Origin: DASTGO01 sp035719045
GTDB lineage: Bacteria > Actinomycetota > Actinomycetes > Actinomycetales > Kineosporiaceae
Reading direction: 5' to 3'
Length of the DNA: 34,700 nucleotides
Assembly (NCBI GenBank): GCA_035719045.1
Contig: DASTGO010000099.1
Location: 1 to 34,700, forward strand
Part shown: piece by piece, positions 22,980-30,302 of the stretch
Layout: each line of letters opens with the position of its first letter
Numbering within the stretch: position 1 is the stretch's first letter
Notes under the pieces: model-generated
Seen by the model: only the letters and a program-made list of their open reading frames with translations
What the model was told of the DNA's origin: nothing
Databases searched by the model: none
Program-made: the position numbers and the translations under genes

Positions 22980-23519
22980 ATGTCCACCGTGCGCCTGACC
23001 ACGCCGGCCCTGTTCGCCACCGTCCTGCTTCTCCTTGCCGGTTGCGGCGGCTCCGGCTCGACCTCGGGAGGATCCGTGACCCCCGCCTCCTCCGGACCGC
23101 CCTCCGGCACCAGCAGCAGCTCCGGCACACCGCAGCCGTCCGGCTCCCCCTCCACCACCTCGCCCAAGCCCCCGGCCAGCGGCTCGGTCCGCGCCGCGGC
23201 GGGCTCCGCCGACCTGACGATCGTCCTCGACGACGGCGCCGGCACCACCACGACCTGGCACCTCACCTGCTCCCCCGCGGGCGGGAACCATCCCGACCCG
23301 GCCCGCGCCTGCGCCGTGCTCGCCGAACACGGGGACACCGCGCTGCCGCCGGTGCCGCCCGGCCGGATGTGCACCCAGGTCTTCGGCGGCGCCCAGACCG
23401 CGCATATCACGGGCACCTGGCGCGGCAAGGCCGTCGACGCCCGCCTGTCACGCACCAACGGCTGCGAGATCGCACGCTGGCAGGCCCTGCTCGGGCTCCT
23501 GCCGACAGGGGACCGCTGA
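22980..23519 (+). CDS. Lipoprotein with subtilisin-inhibitor-like (SSI) domain
   Basis: A 179-aa predicted lipoprotein. The signal peptide ends in the lipobox LLAG-C22, followed by a Ser/Thr/Gly/Pro-rich spacer to about residue 75. The C-terminal about 105 residues follow the Streptomyces subtilisin inhibitor pattern: LTCSPAGGNHPDP, an AC..L motif, PGRMCTQVFGG and a TNGCE motif, with four cysteines placed for the two SSI disulfides. SSI proteins block secreted serine proteases; the reactive-loop region here (near CTQVFGG) differs from classical SSI, so its target, or whether it inhibits at all, is open. The ATG at 22980 follows GGGAGGG. It is divergent from recA. Confidence 0.85.
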   Translation: MSTVRLTTPALFATVLLLLAGCGGSGSTSGGSVTPASSGPPSGTSSSSGTPQPSGSPSTTSPKPPASGSVRAAAGSADLTIVLDDGAGTTTTWHLTCSPAGGNHPDPARACAVLAEHGDTALPPVPPGRMCTQVFGGAQTAHITGTWRGKAVDARLSRTNGCEIARWQALLGLLPTGDR

Positions 23520-23605
23520 CCCGGCCAGAGACCGCTGCCCCCGCCACGGGGACAGGTCCCGGCCACTTCCGCACCGGGTGACCGGAAGATGACCTCTCGT
23601 CCCGG

Positions 23606-23623
23606 GTGCCCGAAACCGGGCAC
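23606..23623. terminator. Small hairpin between the SSI-like and SGNH genes
   Basis: GTGCCCG-AAAC-CGGGCAC is a perfect 7-bp stem with a 4-nt loop, 86 bp after the SSI-like stop. A tandem CCCTGCGCAC repeat follows (23632-23651). It could be a terminator or a regulator site for the next gene. Confidence 0.4.
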
Positions 23624-23668
23624 ACTGGGCGCCCTGCGCACCCCTGCGCACCCGTCCAGGAGGTCGAT

Positions 23669-24670
23669 ATGACGCTTGCCCCGAAGACCGTTCTACGCCG
23701 CTTGCTGACGGCAACGGCCGTCCCGTTGCTGGCTCTCGCCGCAGTCGCGGCGGGCGGGCCGGCCGCGATGGCGGCCACCGGGACGACGGGCTCCGGGACG
23801 ACGGGCACCGGCACAGCGGCCATCGGGACGGCGGGCTCGCGGGGCGACGGCGGCTCCGCGAGGCCGGGGCGGTACCTGCTGTCCCTCGGGGACTCCCTCG
23901 GGTTCGGCTACCAGGAGCAGCGGATCAGCGCGGAACTGGCCGTCGGCGGCTACTCCCCCGACCACTTCCCCGGCTATGTCCAGCCGTTCGCCTCCCAGTT
24001 GCGCCGGGTGAGTGAGCACCGGCAGACGGTGGTCAACTACTCCTGCCCCGGCGAGACCACCGGCTCGATGGTCACCGGGCCGTGCGACTTCGCGGCCTAC
24101 GTGCACTCCCTCGGCTACCCGCGGGCCCTGCACGACGACTACACCGGATCCCAGCTCGCGGCCGCCGTGTCCTTTCTGGCGGCGCACCGCAACCAGGTCT
24201 CGCCGATCACGGTCAGCCTGGGCGCCAACGACCTGAACGACCTGTTCAACGGCTGCGCCCGTGAGCTGACCTGTGTGCAGAACGGGTTGCCGGGGACGCT
24301 GGCACGGCTGTCGTCGAATCTCGGAACCACCCTCTCCGCCCTGCGGTCCCAGGCGCCGCACGCCGAGATCATCGTGCTCACCCCGTACAACCCCGCCTAC
24401 GTGATCAACCCGGCGACCGACGCCCTGCTGCAGGCCGGTGACGCGGCGATCGCGACGGTGGCGGCCCGCACCGGAGCCCGGGTGGCCGACGGGTTCACCG
24501 CGATCAACCTCGCCGTCCCGGGGCAGGAACAGCTGTCGGTGTGCACGCTCACCCTGATGTGCGGCCAGCAGGACATCCACCCCAGCGACGCCGGGTACCA
24601 GCGGCTGGCCTGCGCCCTGTGGTCCGCCTCCGGCTACGCCCGTCGCGACCGGGACCGGCACGCCGCCTGA
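23669..24670 (+). CDS. Secreted SGNH/GDSL-family hydrolase
   Basis: A 333-aa exported esterase or lipase-like enzyme. An N-terminal signal peptide (basic start, hydrophobic 18-30, likely cleavage near AAMAA 33-37) is followed by a Gly/Thr-rich linker. The SGNH motifs are S76 in LSLGDSLGFGY, an oxyanion Gly in the NYSCPGETTGS block, Asn in VSLGANDLND, and the Asp/His pair in DIHPSDAGY. Six or more cysteines suggest disulfides. The substrate cannot be told: acyl esters, polysaccharide acetyl groups and lipids are all known for the fold. The ATG at 23669 follows AGGAGGT. It lies 149 bp after the SSI-like gene, separated by hairpins, so separate expression is likely. Confidence 0.92.
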   Translation: MTLAPKTVLRRLLTATAVPLLALAAVAAGGPAAMAATGTTGSGTTGTGTAAIGTAGSRGDGGSARPGRYLLSLGDSLGFGYQEQRISAELAVGGYSPDHFPGYVQPFASQLRRVSEHRQTVVNYSCPGETTGSMVTGPCDFAAYVHSLGYPRALHDDYTGSQLAAAVSFLAAHRNQVSPITVSLGANDLNDLFNGCARELTCVQNGLPGTLARLSSNLGTTLSALRSQAPHAEIIVLTPYNPAYVINPATDALLQAGDAAIATVAARTGARVADGFTAINLAVPGQEQLSVCTLTLMCGQQDIHPSDAGYQRLACALWSASGYARRDRDRHAA

Positions 24671-24711
24671 CCGCGGCCGCAGGACGTGTGGCTGGGGAGG
24701 GGAGCCCTGGC

Positions 24712-25545
24712 TCAGGAGAGCAGGAGTCGTTCCAGCCGCCGCGCGGACACCAGAACGCCGGCGAGACCGAGCACCACGAGATAGCCGACGTGCGCGAGCA
24801 GCCCGGGACCGACCGTGCCGAGCGCGAGGTCCCGGGTCAGCGCCACCCCGTGGTAGAGCGGGGTGGCCTCGACCAGCCAGCGCAGCGACGCCGGGTAGGT
24901 GCTCAGCGGGTAGAAGGTCGCGGAGAACAGGAACATCGGCAGCACGGCGAGCTGGACCAGGTCCATGTCCTGCCAGGACCGCATCCAGGTCGTGCAGGCC
25001 ATGCCCGCCCCGGCGAAGGCCAGGCCGATGAGCACGCAGGCGGGCAGGGTCAGCACCGCCCACCAGCTGGTGACCGTCCCCGTCAGCGCCATGACGGCCA
25101 GGAAGGCCACCGAGTAGCCGGTGCCGCGCAGCAGCGCCCAGGTCACCTCCCCCACGGCCACATCACGGGGGCCGAGCGGGGTGGACAGCACGGACTCGTA
25201 CAGGCGGGCGTACTTGAGCTTGAAGAAGACGTTCCCGGTGGTGTCGAACACCGCGCCGTTCATCGCCGAGGAGGCCATCAGCGCGGGTGCGACGAAGGCC
25301 GCGTAGGGGACGCTGCGGCCGCCGCCGACGTCCACGCGCCCGACCAGGGCCCCGATCCCGATCCCGAGGGAGAACAGGTAGAACACCGGCTCGAAGAAGC
25401 CGCTGACGAGGGTCGGCCACATGTGCTTCCACGCGATCAGGTTGCGCCGCATCAGGGCCCGGGCCATCCCGGCGCCGGCGGGGATGGGCACCGCGTCGGC
25501 CAGAGCTCGGATGCCTCGGCGCCCGGCGAGGTCCGCGACACTCAT
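24712..25545 (-). CDS. ABC-2 type exporter permease (second copy)
   Basis: A 277-aa integral membrane subunit with about six membrane spans, of the NodJ/DrrB type. The motif SGFFEPVFYLFSLGIGIGALVG near the first span, LPMFLFSATFYPLSTYP and VEATPLYHGVALTRDLALG in the C-terminal half are typical. Its ATG overlaps the stop of the upstream permease gene as ATGA, so the two are translationally coupled. The two permeases align over most of their length and probably pair as a heterodimer on the ATPase encoded upstream. The export substrate is unknown. Confidence 0.93.
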   Translation of the reverse strand: MSVADLAGRRGIRALADAVPIPAGAGMARALMRRNLIAWKHMWPTLVSGFFEPVFYLFSLGIGIGALVGRVDVGGGRSVPYAAFVAPALMASSAMNGAVFDTTGNVFFKLKYARLYESVLSTPLGPRDVAVGEVTWALLRGTGYSVAFLAVMALTGTVTSWWAVLTLPACVLIGLAFAGAGMACTTWMRSWQDMDLVQLAVLPMFLFSATFYPLSTYPASLRWLVEATPLYHGVALTRDLALGTVGPGLLAHVGYLVVLGLAGVLVSARRLERLLLS

Positions 25546-26363
25546 GCGACCAGCCTCCGGTGCAGTCCGACGTAGGCCAGCCGGGCGCCGACCCCGAGCC
25601 ACAGCAGCAGGTACGCCAGGTGTCCGGCGGCGGACAGCGGTGCGGCCACCCCCAGGGACAACTCCCGGCAGAGCTGGGTGACGTGCCACAGCGGCGTCAC
25701 CCGGGCCAGCCAGGCGAGTGCCACCGGCAACTGCTCGACGGGGAAGAACGTGCCCGCGAACAGGAACATCGGGATCACGCCGAACCGGAAGACGAGGGTG
25801 AAGCCGCCGTCGCTCTCCTGCCGGGATGCGTACGCCATCACCGGAGCCGCATGCGCCACGCCGCCGAGCACCGCCACCGGGATCGCGAGCAGGATCCACC
25901 AGCTGCGCCAGACGCCCAGCGCCGCGCCGATCCCGACGAAGGCGACCACCACGAAGGCCGCCCGCAGGACGATGTACAGCAGATGCCCCAGCAGCAGGTC
26001 GGCGACGCCGAGCGGGGCGGCGAGCATGGCGTGGTACTGCCGTTGCCACTTGATGGCGCCCATCACCGGGTAGGTGGACTCCCCGATGCAGGTCTGCATC
26101 GCATTCGCCGCCAGCACCCCGGGAGCGACGAAGGCGACGTACGGCACCCCGCCGACCCCGCCCCGGACCATCGAGCCGAGGCCGAACCCGAGCGATCCCA
26201 GGTACAGCAGCGGCGCGAGGAACCCCGACACGACGCTGCCGCGCCAGGTGGCCCGGTAGGCACGCAGCCAGTATTCGGTGGCACGCAGCGCAAGCGCCCC
26301 CGGCCGTCGGCGGGGCGGGAGGGGCCGCAGGGTGCCGGGCCCGGCGGCGGAGGCGGTCGTCAT
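25542..26363 (-). CDS. ABC-2 type exporter permease (first copy)
   Basis: A 273-aa membrane subunit with about six spans, paralogous to the downstream permease (shared patterns SGFLAPLLYLGSLGFGLGS, PYVAFVAPG, IPMFLFAGTFFPVEQLP and TPLWHVTQLCRELSLG). A Pro/Arg-rich cytoplasmic N-terminus precedes the first span. The start is ATG ending at 26363, or GTG ending at 26366 directly before it; both lie within 10 bp of the ATPase stop, so the genes are coupled. The next gene overlaps its stop by 4 bp. Part of a three-gene ATPase-permease-permease operon. Confidence 0.93.
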   Translation of the reverse strand: MTTASAAGPGTLRPLPPRRRPGALALRATEYWLRAYRATWRGSVVSGFLAPLLYLGSLGFGLGSMVRGGVGGVPYVAFVAPGVLAANAMQTCIGESTYPVMGAIKWQRQYHAMLAAPLGVADLLLGHLLYIVLRAAFVVVAFVGIGAALGVWRSWWILLAIPVAVLGGVAHAAPVMAYASRQESDGGFTLVFRFGVIPMFLFAGTFFPVEQLPVALAWLARVTPLWHVTQLCRELSLGVAAPLSAAGHLAYLLLWLGVGARLAYVGLHRRLVA

Positions 26364-26370
26364 CACCGGC

Positions 26371-27399
26371 TCACTCGATCAGGCTGCGGCCGGTGAGGTG
26401 GAGGAACACGTCCTCCAGCGTGGAGCGGCGGACCAGGACCGACAGCGGCCGCAACCCCTGCCGGTGCACCGCCTCGGCCGCGTCGTCGCCGTCATCGGTG
26501 TAGACGAGCAGCCGGTCCGGCAGCACCTCGACGCGATCACCCAGGCCCCTCACCCGGGGGGCCAGCACCGCGTGGTCGTCCACGGGGAAGCGCAGCTCGA
26601 GGACCTCGCGCGTGCTGTACCGCTCGATGAGGGCGCGCGGGGCACCTTCGGCGACGATCCGGCCGCCGTCCATGACGACCAGCCGGTCGCACAGTTGCTC
26701 GGCCTCGTCCATGTAGTGCGTGGTGAGGACGAGCGTGACCCCCTGGCGTTTCAGCCGGAACAGCCGGTCCCAGAGCATGTGGCGGGCCTGCGGGTCGAGG
26801 CCGGTGGTGGGCTCGTCGAGGAGCAGGATCTCCGGGTCGTTGACCAGGGACCGGGCGATGGTCAGCCGCCGCTTCATCCCGCCGGACAACGGCTCGACCT
26901 TGGCCTGTGCGCGGTCGGTGAGCTGGGCGAAGTCCAGCAGTTCCGCGGCCTTCGCCTCGGCGGTGGCACGCGGGATGCCGAAGTACCGGGCGTAGACGAC
27001 GAGGTTCTCCCGGACGGTGAGCTCCTCGTCGAGGGTGTCGCGCTGCGGGACGACGCCGAGCCGGGCCCGGATCCGGGGACCGTCCCGGCGGGGGTCCAGG
27101 CCGAGGATGCTCAGCCGGCCGGAGCTCGGCGGGGAGACGCAGCCGATCATCCGCATGGTCGAGGACTTCCCGGCACCGTTCGGGCCGAGGAAGCCGAAGG
27201 CCTCGCCGCGGCGGACCTCGACGTCGATCCCGTCGACCGCGGTGAAGTCCCCGAACCTCTTGGTCAGCCCCTGCGCCGCGATCAGGACCGCCACACCGTC
27301 CGCCGGGGCGCCCGGCTCCCCCGGCGCCGGCCCAGCCGTAAGGGTGGCCAGGTCCGGATCCACCGTGGACGTGCCCGTCGACTCTCTCCCTGGCCCCAT
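26371..27399 (-). CDS. ABC exporter ATP-binding protein (NodI/DrrA-like)
   Basis: A 342-aa ATPase that powers the two downstream permeases. Walker A is GPNGAGKS, the Q loop is VVPQRD, the signature is LSGGMKRR, Walker B is ILLLDEPTTGLDP and the switch His is in LTTHYMDEAEQL. A C-terminal regulatory segment of about 90 residues (VLELRFPVDDHAV...) is typical of the DrrA/NodI group, which includes drug and lipo-oligosaccharide exporters. The start is unclear: the ATG ending at 27399 has GGGGGAG two bases upstream, and two further GGGGGAG-AT-GTG units and a TTG at 27453 precede it in frame, making a short Gly/Pro repeat if translated. Confidence 0.92.
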   Translation of the reverse strand: MGPGRESTGTSTVDPDLATLTAGPAPGEPGAPADGVAVLIAAQGLTKRFGDFTAVDGIDVEVRRGEAFGFLGPNGAGKSSTMRMIGCVSPPSSGRLSILGLDPRRDGPRIRARLGVVPQRDTLDEELTVRENLVVYARYFGIPRATAEAKAAELLDFAQLTDRAQAKVEPLSGGMKRRLTIARSLVNDPEILLLDEPTTGLDPQARHMLWDRLFRLKRQGVTLVLTTHYMDEAEQLCDRLVVMDGGRIVAEGAPRALIERYSTREVLELRFPVDDHAVLAPRVRGLGDRVEVLPDRLLVYTDDGDDAAEAVHRQGLRPLSVLVRRSTLEDVFLHLTGRSLIE

Positions 27400-27460
27400 G
27401 GCTCCCCCTGGCCCCACATCTCCCCCAGGTGTCACATCTCCCCCAGGTCTCAAGGCTGCG

Positions 27461-27483
27461 ACCCTAGGCCAGCCGTCCGACAG
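27461..27483 (-). promoter_or_regulatory. Candidate promoter of the ABC exporter operon
   Basis: TAGGGT (27461-27466) is preceded, after 8 bp, by CTGTCGGAC (27475-27483), sharing the TGTCGG core and spacing of RecA-NDp promoters but missing two outer positions. The -10 is plausible; PafBC control is only a possibility. Confidence 0.4.
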
Positions 27484-27506
27484 CCCCGCAACGGATTTCC
27501 CGGGTG

Positions 27507-28778
27507 TCAGCCGCGGGCCGGCTCCCGGTCCCGGCGCGGGCGCTCACCGTCCACGCCTGCGGCCCAGCCCGCGAGCAGCAGCACGGGCACCAGCAGGAGA
27601 CCGGCGGACGCGGTCAGTTGCGGGTAGCCACCGTGGTCGAGCACCGGTCCCGCGGCCAGTCCGGCGAGAGCGGCCACCGTCCCCATCGCCAGGTCGGACA
27701 GCCCCTGCACGGCCGTCCGGTGCACCGCGGGCACGGACTCGGTGAGCAGCGTCGAGCCGGACACCAGGCAGGCCGACCAGCCCAGACCCAGGACCGTCAG
27801 GGCGATCCCGAGCCGGGTGTGGTCCATCGGGTCCGCGGTCGCGGCGATCACCAGCGACAGTGCGAGCAGGCCGGCCCCGACGAACACCCCGGCCACCCGC
27901 CCGGCACGGTCGGCGAACCAGCCGAACAGCGGGCTGGCCGCATACATGCCGGCGATGTGGACGCTGATCACCAGGCCGATGATGCGCAGGGTCGCGCCGT
28001 GGTCCTGCAGGTGCACCGGGGTCATCACCATGACACCGACCATCACCGCGTGGCTGATCCCGACCGTGACCAGCCCGAGCACGGCACCCCGGTGGCCGCC
28101 GACCACCCGCAACGCTGCCAGCACTCCGGCATGCCGCTCCTGGACCGCGTGACGCAGCCCGGCGGCCAGCGGATCCGGGCGCAACAGGCCCCACACCACG
28201 CCTGCCGACAGGGTGAACGCGACCACCGAGAACACGAACGGCCCGGCCAGTTCGGGGATGCCGAGCCGGGCGGCGACCCAGCCTCCGGGACCGGTCAGGT
28301 TCGGACCCGCCACCGATCCCACCGTCGTCGCCCAGACCACGACCGACAACGAGCGGGCGCGGCGGGCGGGGACGGCCGCGTCCACCGCGGCATACCGGGC
28401 CTGCAGACCGCTGGCGGACCCGCCGCCGAACAGCGCCGCTCCCAGCAACAGCAGGGGGAAGCTGCCCAGGATCCCGGCGGTCAGGCTGATCACCGCCCCC
28501 ACCGTGGCGAGGGCGTAGCCGACGGTCAGCGCGGGGCGGCGACCCAGGCGACCGGCGAGCCGGGCCAGCGGCACCGCCAGCAGGGCGGCCCCGATCACCG
28601 ACATCGTCTGGGCCAGGCCGGACAGCGACGTCGACCCGGACAGCCGCTTGGCCAGCACCCCGTTGACGGCCACCCCCGAGGCCACCGCGACCCCGCCGAG
28701 CACCTGCGCGGCCGACAGTACGACGACCATCCGCCGCTGCACCTGGTCCGGCGCCTCGACGGACACGGTGCCGGTCAC
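27507..28778 (-). CDS. Major facilitator superfamily exporter
   Basis: A 423-aa membrane transporter with about 12 predicted spans in two halves and the loop motif GRLGRRPALTVGYALATVG between spans 2 and 3, typical of drug-efflux or sugar-efflux MFS proteins. Signature-like segments include GLGWSACLVSGSTLLTESVP in the C-terminal half. The substrate is unknown. The GTG ending at 28778 overlaps the stop of the DUF3046 gene as GTGA, which fixes the start; the longer frame to 28853 would run inside that gene. It is the last gene of the transcript, 108 bp before the ABC ATPase start. Confidence 0.92.
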   Translation of the reverse strand: MTGTVSVEAPDQVQRRMVVVLSAAQVLGGVAVASGVAVNGVLAKRLSGSTSLSGLAQTMSVIGAALLAVPLARLAGRLGRRPALTVGYALATVGAVISLTAGILGSFPLLLLGAALFGGGSASGLQARYAAVDAAVPARRARSLSVVVWATTVGSVAGPNLTGPGGWVAARLGIPELAGPFVFSVVAFTLSAGVVWGLLRPDPLAAGLRHAVQERHAGVLAALRVVGGHRGAVLGLVTVGISHAVMVGVMVMTPVHLQDHGATLRIIGLVISVHIAGMYAASPLFGWFADRAGRVAGVFVGAGLLALSLVIAATADPMDHTRLGIALTVLGLGWSACLVSGSTLLTESVPAVHRTAVQGLSDLAMGTVAALAGLAAGPVLDHGGYPQLTASAGLLLVPVLLLAGWAAGVDGERPRRDREPARG

Positions 28779-29011
28779 CGCCGCCGCCCGTGCTGCCGCT
28801 GCTGCTCCGGCCGACCCCAGTGCCGCTCGGGCGGGACCTCCAGATCCACGCACAGTGCGAGCCAGACGGTGCGCGGGTCCTCACCGGCCTCCAGCGCCTG
28901 CTCCGGCGTGCGGTGGCGCAGTCCGCCGACGACGTGGTCACGGACCAGGGCCCTCCCCCGGGCCCGGCCGAACTCCTCGTCGACCAGCGTCCAGAACTCG
29001 CTCATCCGCAC
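28775..29011 (-). CDS. DUF3046 family protein
   Basis: A 78-aa cytoplasmic protein of unknown function, widespread in actinobacteria and usually near recA-recX. The family pattern is clear: MRMSEFWTLVDEEFG, ARDH-like RDHVVGGL, RTPEQALEAGEDPRTVWLALC, VPPERHWG. The GTG ending at 29011 gives the conserved MR(L/M)(S/T)EFW start and follows AGGAG at seven bases; the ATG ending at 29005 would lose two conserved residues. It is coupled to the MFS gene by a 4-bp overlap. Its position here, about 6 kb from recA with an exporter operon between, hints at an insertion into an ancestral recA neighbourhood. Confidence 0.9.
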   Translation of the reverse strand: MRMSEFWTLVDEEFGRARGRALVRDHVVGGLRHRTPEQALEAGEDPRTVWLALCVDLEVPPERHWGRPEQQRQHGRRR

Positions 29012-29041
29012 TGACTAGCTCCTGACCTGCGATGACTCGAC

Positions 29042-29073
29042 GACTCGGGAAGAAGGGGACTCGGGAGGAAGGG
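29042..29073. repeat. Tandem 16-bp repeat
   Basis: GACTCGGGAAGAAGGG is followed at once by GACTCGGGAGGAAGGG (one difference). It lies between the 29-codon frame and the ribosome-binding site of the DUF3046 gene. Confidence 0.8.
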
Positions 29074-29074
29074 C

Positions 29075-29164
29075 TCAGGCCGTCGCCAGGCCGTCGGAGT
29101 GGAGGCCGTCGCTTCCGAGCATCCGGTCGATGGCCCGGCGGGTGCGTCGGTCGCTGCGCGGCAT
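29075..29164 (-). CDS. Possible 29-aa leaderless Arg-rich peptide
   Basis: ATG ending at 29164 opens a 29-codon frame (MPRSDRRTRRAIDRMLGSD, then a short tail). TAGACT (29172-29177) ends seven bases upstream, as for a leaderless transcript, and there is no Shine-Dalgarno sequence. It could be a small protein, an upstream reading frame controlling the DUF3046 gene 64 bp downstream, or chance. I do not recognise the sequence. Confidence 0.3.
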   Translation of the reverse strand: MPRSDRRTRRAIDRMLGSDGLHSDGLATA

Positions 29165-29254
29165 GGAGGCGAGTCTAGGTAGGTCCCCGGACAGTCCTCT
29201 GCGGGAGAGGTGCGCGAAGCGTGGACCGCTCAACCGCTCATCGCAGATGATCGC

Positions 29255-29277
29255 CTGTCGGTGGTGATCCCTAGACT
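29255..29277 (+). promoter_or_regulatory. RecA-NDp (PafBC-type) promoter before the MNIO operon
   Basis: CTGTCGGTG (29255-29263), exactly 8 bp, TAGACT (29272-29277). It matches all positions of tTGTCRGTG-N8-TAnnnT except the weakly conserved first T. The expected start is near 29284, giving an 86-nt leader to the gene at 29370. Confidence 0.75.
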
Positions 29278-29369
29278 CAAATCGGCGGGAATCGCCCGAC
29301 GAGACGGCGTCCTCGACGGAGCCCGCCCCGGGGATGCCGCGCGGGGCGGCCCCGAAGGGAGGCGCGTTG

Positions 29370-30302
29370 ATGAACGAGACCTGGGGCATCAGCGGACCCG
29401 AGTTCGCCGGCCTGTACGGCACCGCCGTGGCGGCCGGACTGGTCGCCGCCGTCTGGATCCGCCGCACCCTGGCCCGAAGGGTGGCATTCAGCCTCGACGA
29501 GTCCGACACCCTCCTCATTGCGTACCTGGTGGCGGGGGTACCGCGGGTCCTGCAGAGCGTCCTGATCAGGCTGCGGCTGCTCGGCCTGGTTCAGCCGTCG
29601 GCCGAGCGCCGGGTCTGGTGCGCCACCGCCGCGGACCATCCGGCCGGCTCCCCGACGGCGACCGCCGAACCGGATCGGGTGACGGCCGAGGTCCGGCATG
29701 CGGTCACCAGGCAGACGCCCGTCGCCCAGCTCGCCCGGGTCCCGGAGATCCAGGCCTGCCTCGGCGACCTCCATGCCAGGGCGGTCGCCTCGGGGGCCCT
29801 GCTCCCTCAGGACGTCCGGCGACGGATGCGCCGGGCGGCGCTGATCCCGTTCGCCGTGTCGCTGCTCGGCCTGGCCAGACTCGTGGCCGGGGTCCGCGCA
29901 CACCACCCGGTCGGGTTCCTGGTGGGAGAACTCGTCGTGGTCGTCGGGGCCGCCCTGCTCCTGCTGGCCGTCCCGCGGGCGCACTCCGACCTGAGCAGCC
30001 GGATCCGGCAGCTGACCCGCCGCGGGACCGTCCCCCGGTTCGGGACGGCGGTCGACGCCGCGACCGCGGCCGTGGCCCTGTTCGGCGTCGCCGCGTTCGA
30101 CACCGACGCGCTGCTCACCCCGTTCCGGGACGACTGGTCCACCCTCCAGGGCATCACGGCAGTGCGCTCCGCCGACGGCACGACCTGGTACGGCGGCGTC
30201 ACCTCCGGCAGCGGTGGCAGCAACTCCGGTGACGGCGGGGGCGACGGCGGAGGCGACGGCGGAGGCGGGGGCTGCGGCGGTTGCGGGGGCTGCGGTGGCT
30301 GA
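29370..30302 (+). CDS. TIGR04222-type membrane protein with Gly/Cys-rich tail
   Basis: A 310-aa membrane protein. The N-terminal half has the TIGR04222-like helix pair (LDESDTLLIAYLVAGVPRVL...RLLGLV), and hydrophobic segments lie near residues 12-30, 157-178 and 182-204, with a further weaker one near 225-245. The C-terminus is low-complexity: Gly/Asp/Ser repeats, then C302-GG-C305-GG-C308-GG. Proteins of this family are commonly found beside DUF692 genes. Because DUF692/MNIO enzymes modify cysteines of peptide substrates, the tail is a candidate modification site; this is inference. The ATG at 29370 follows GGGAGG. The tail region overlaps the start of the next gene by 8 bp, so the pair is translationally coupled. 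A PafBC-type promoter precedes it. Confidence 0.85.
   Translation: MNETWGISGPEFAGLYGTAVAAGLVAAVWIRRTLARRVAFSLDESDTLLIAYLVAGVPRVLQSVLIRLRLLGLVQPSAERRVWCATAADHPAGSPTATAEPDRVTAEVRHAVTRQTPVAQLARVPEIQACLGDLHARAVASGALLPQDVRRRMRRAALIPFAVSLLGLARLVAGVRAHHPVGFLVGELVVVVGAALLLLAVPRAHSDLSSRIRQLTRRGTVPRFGTAVDAATAAVALFGVAAFDTDALLTPFRDDWSTLQGITAVRSADGTTWYGGVTSGSGGSNSGDGGGDGGGDGGGGGCGGCGGCGG

Noticed and set aside
23606..23668. Longer N-terminus for the SGNH hydrolase (ATG at 23606)
   Set aside because: It would place a hairpin and the strong AGGAGGT ribosome-binding site inside the gene and bury the signal peptide.
24533..24555. CTGTCGGTG-N8-CACCCT on the plus strand, a RecA-NDp look-alike
   Set aside because: It lies inside the SGNH hydrolase gene, and the second element lacks the TA of a -10 box.
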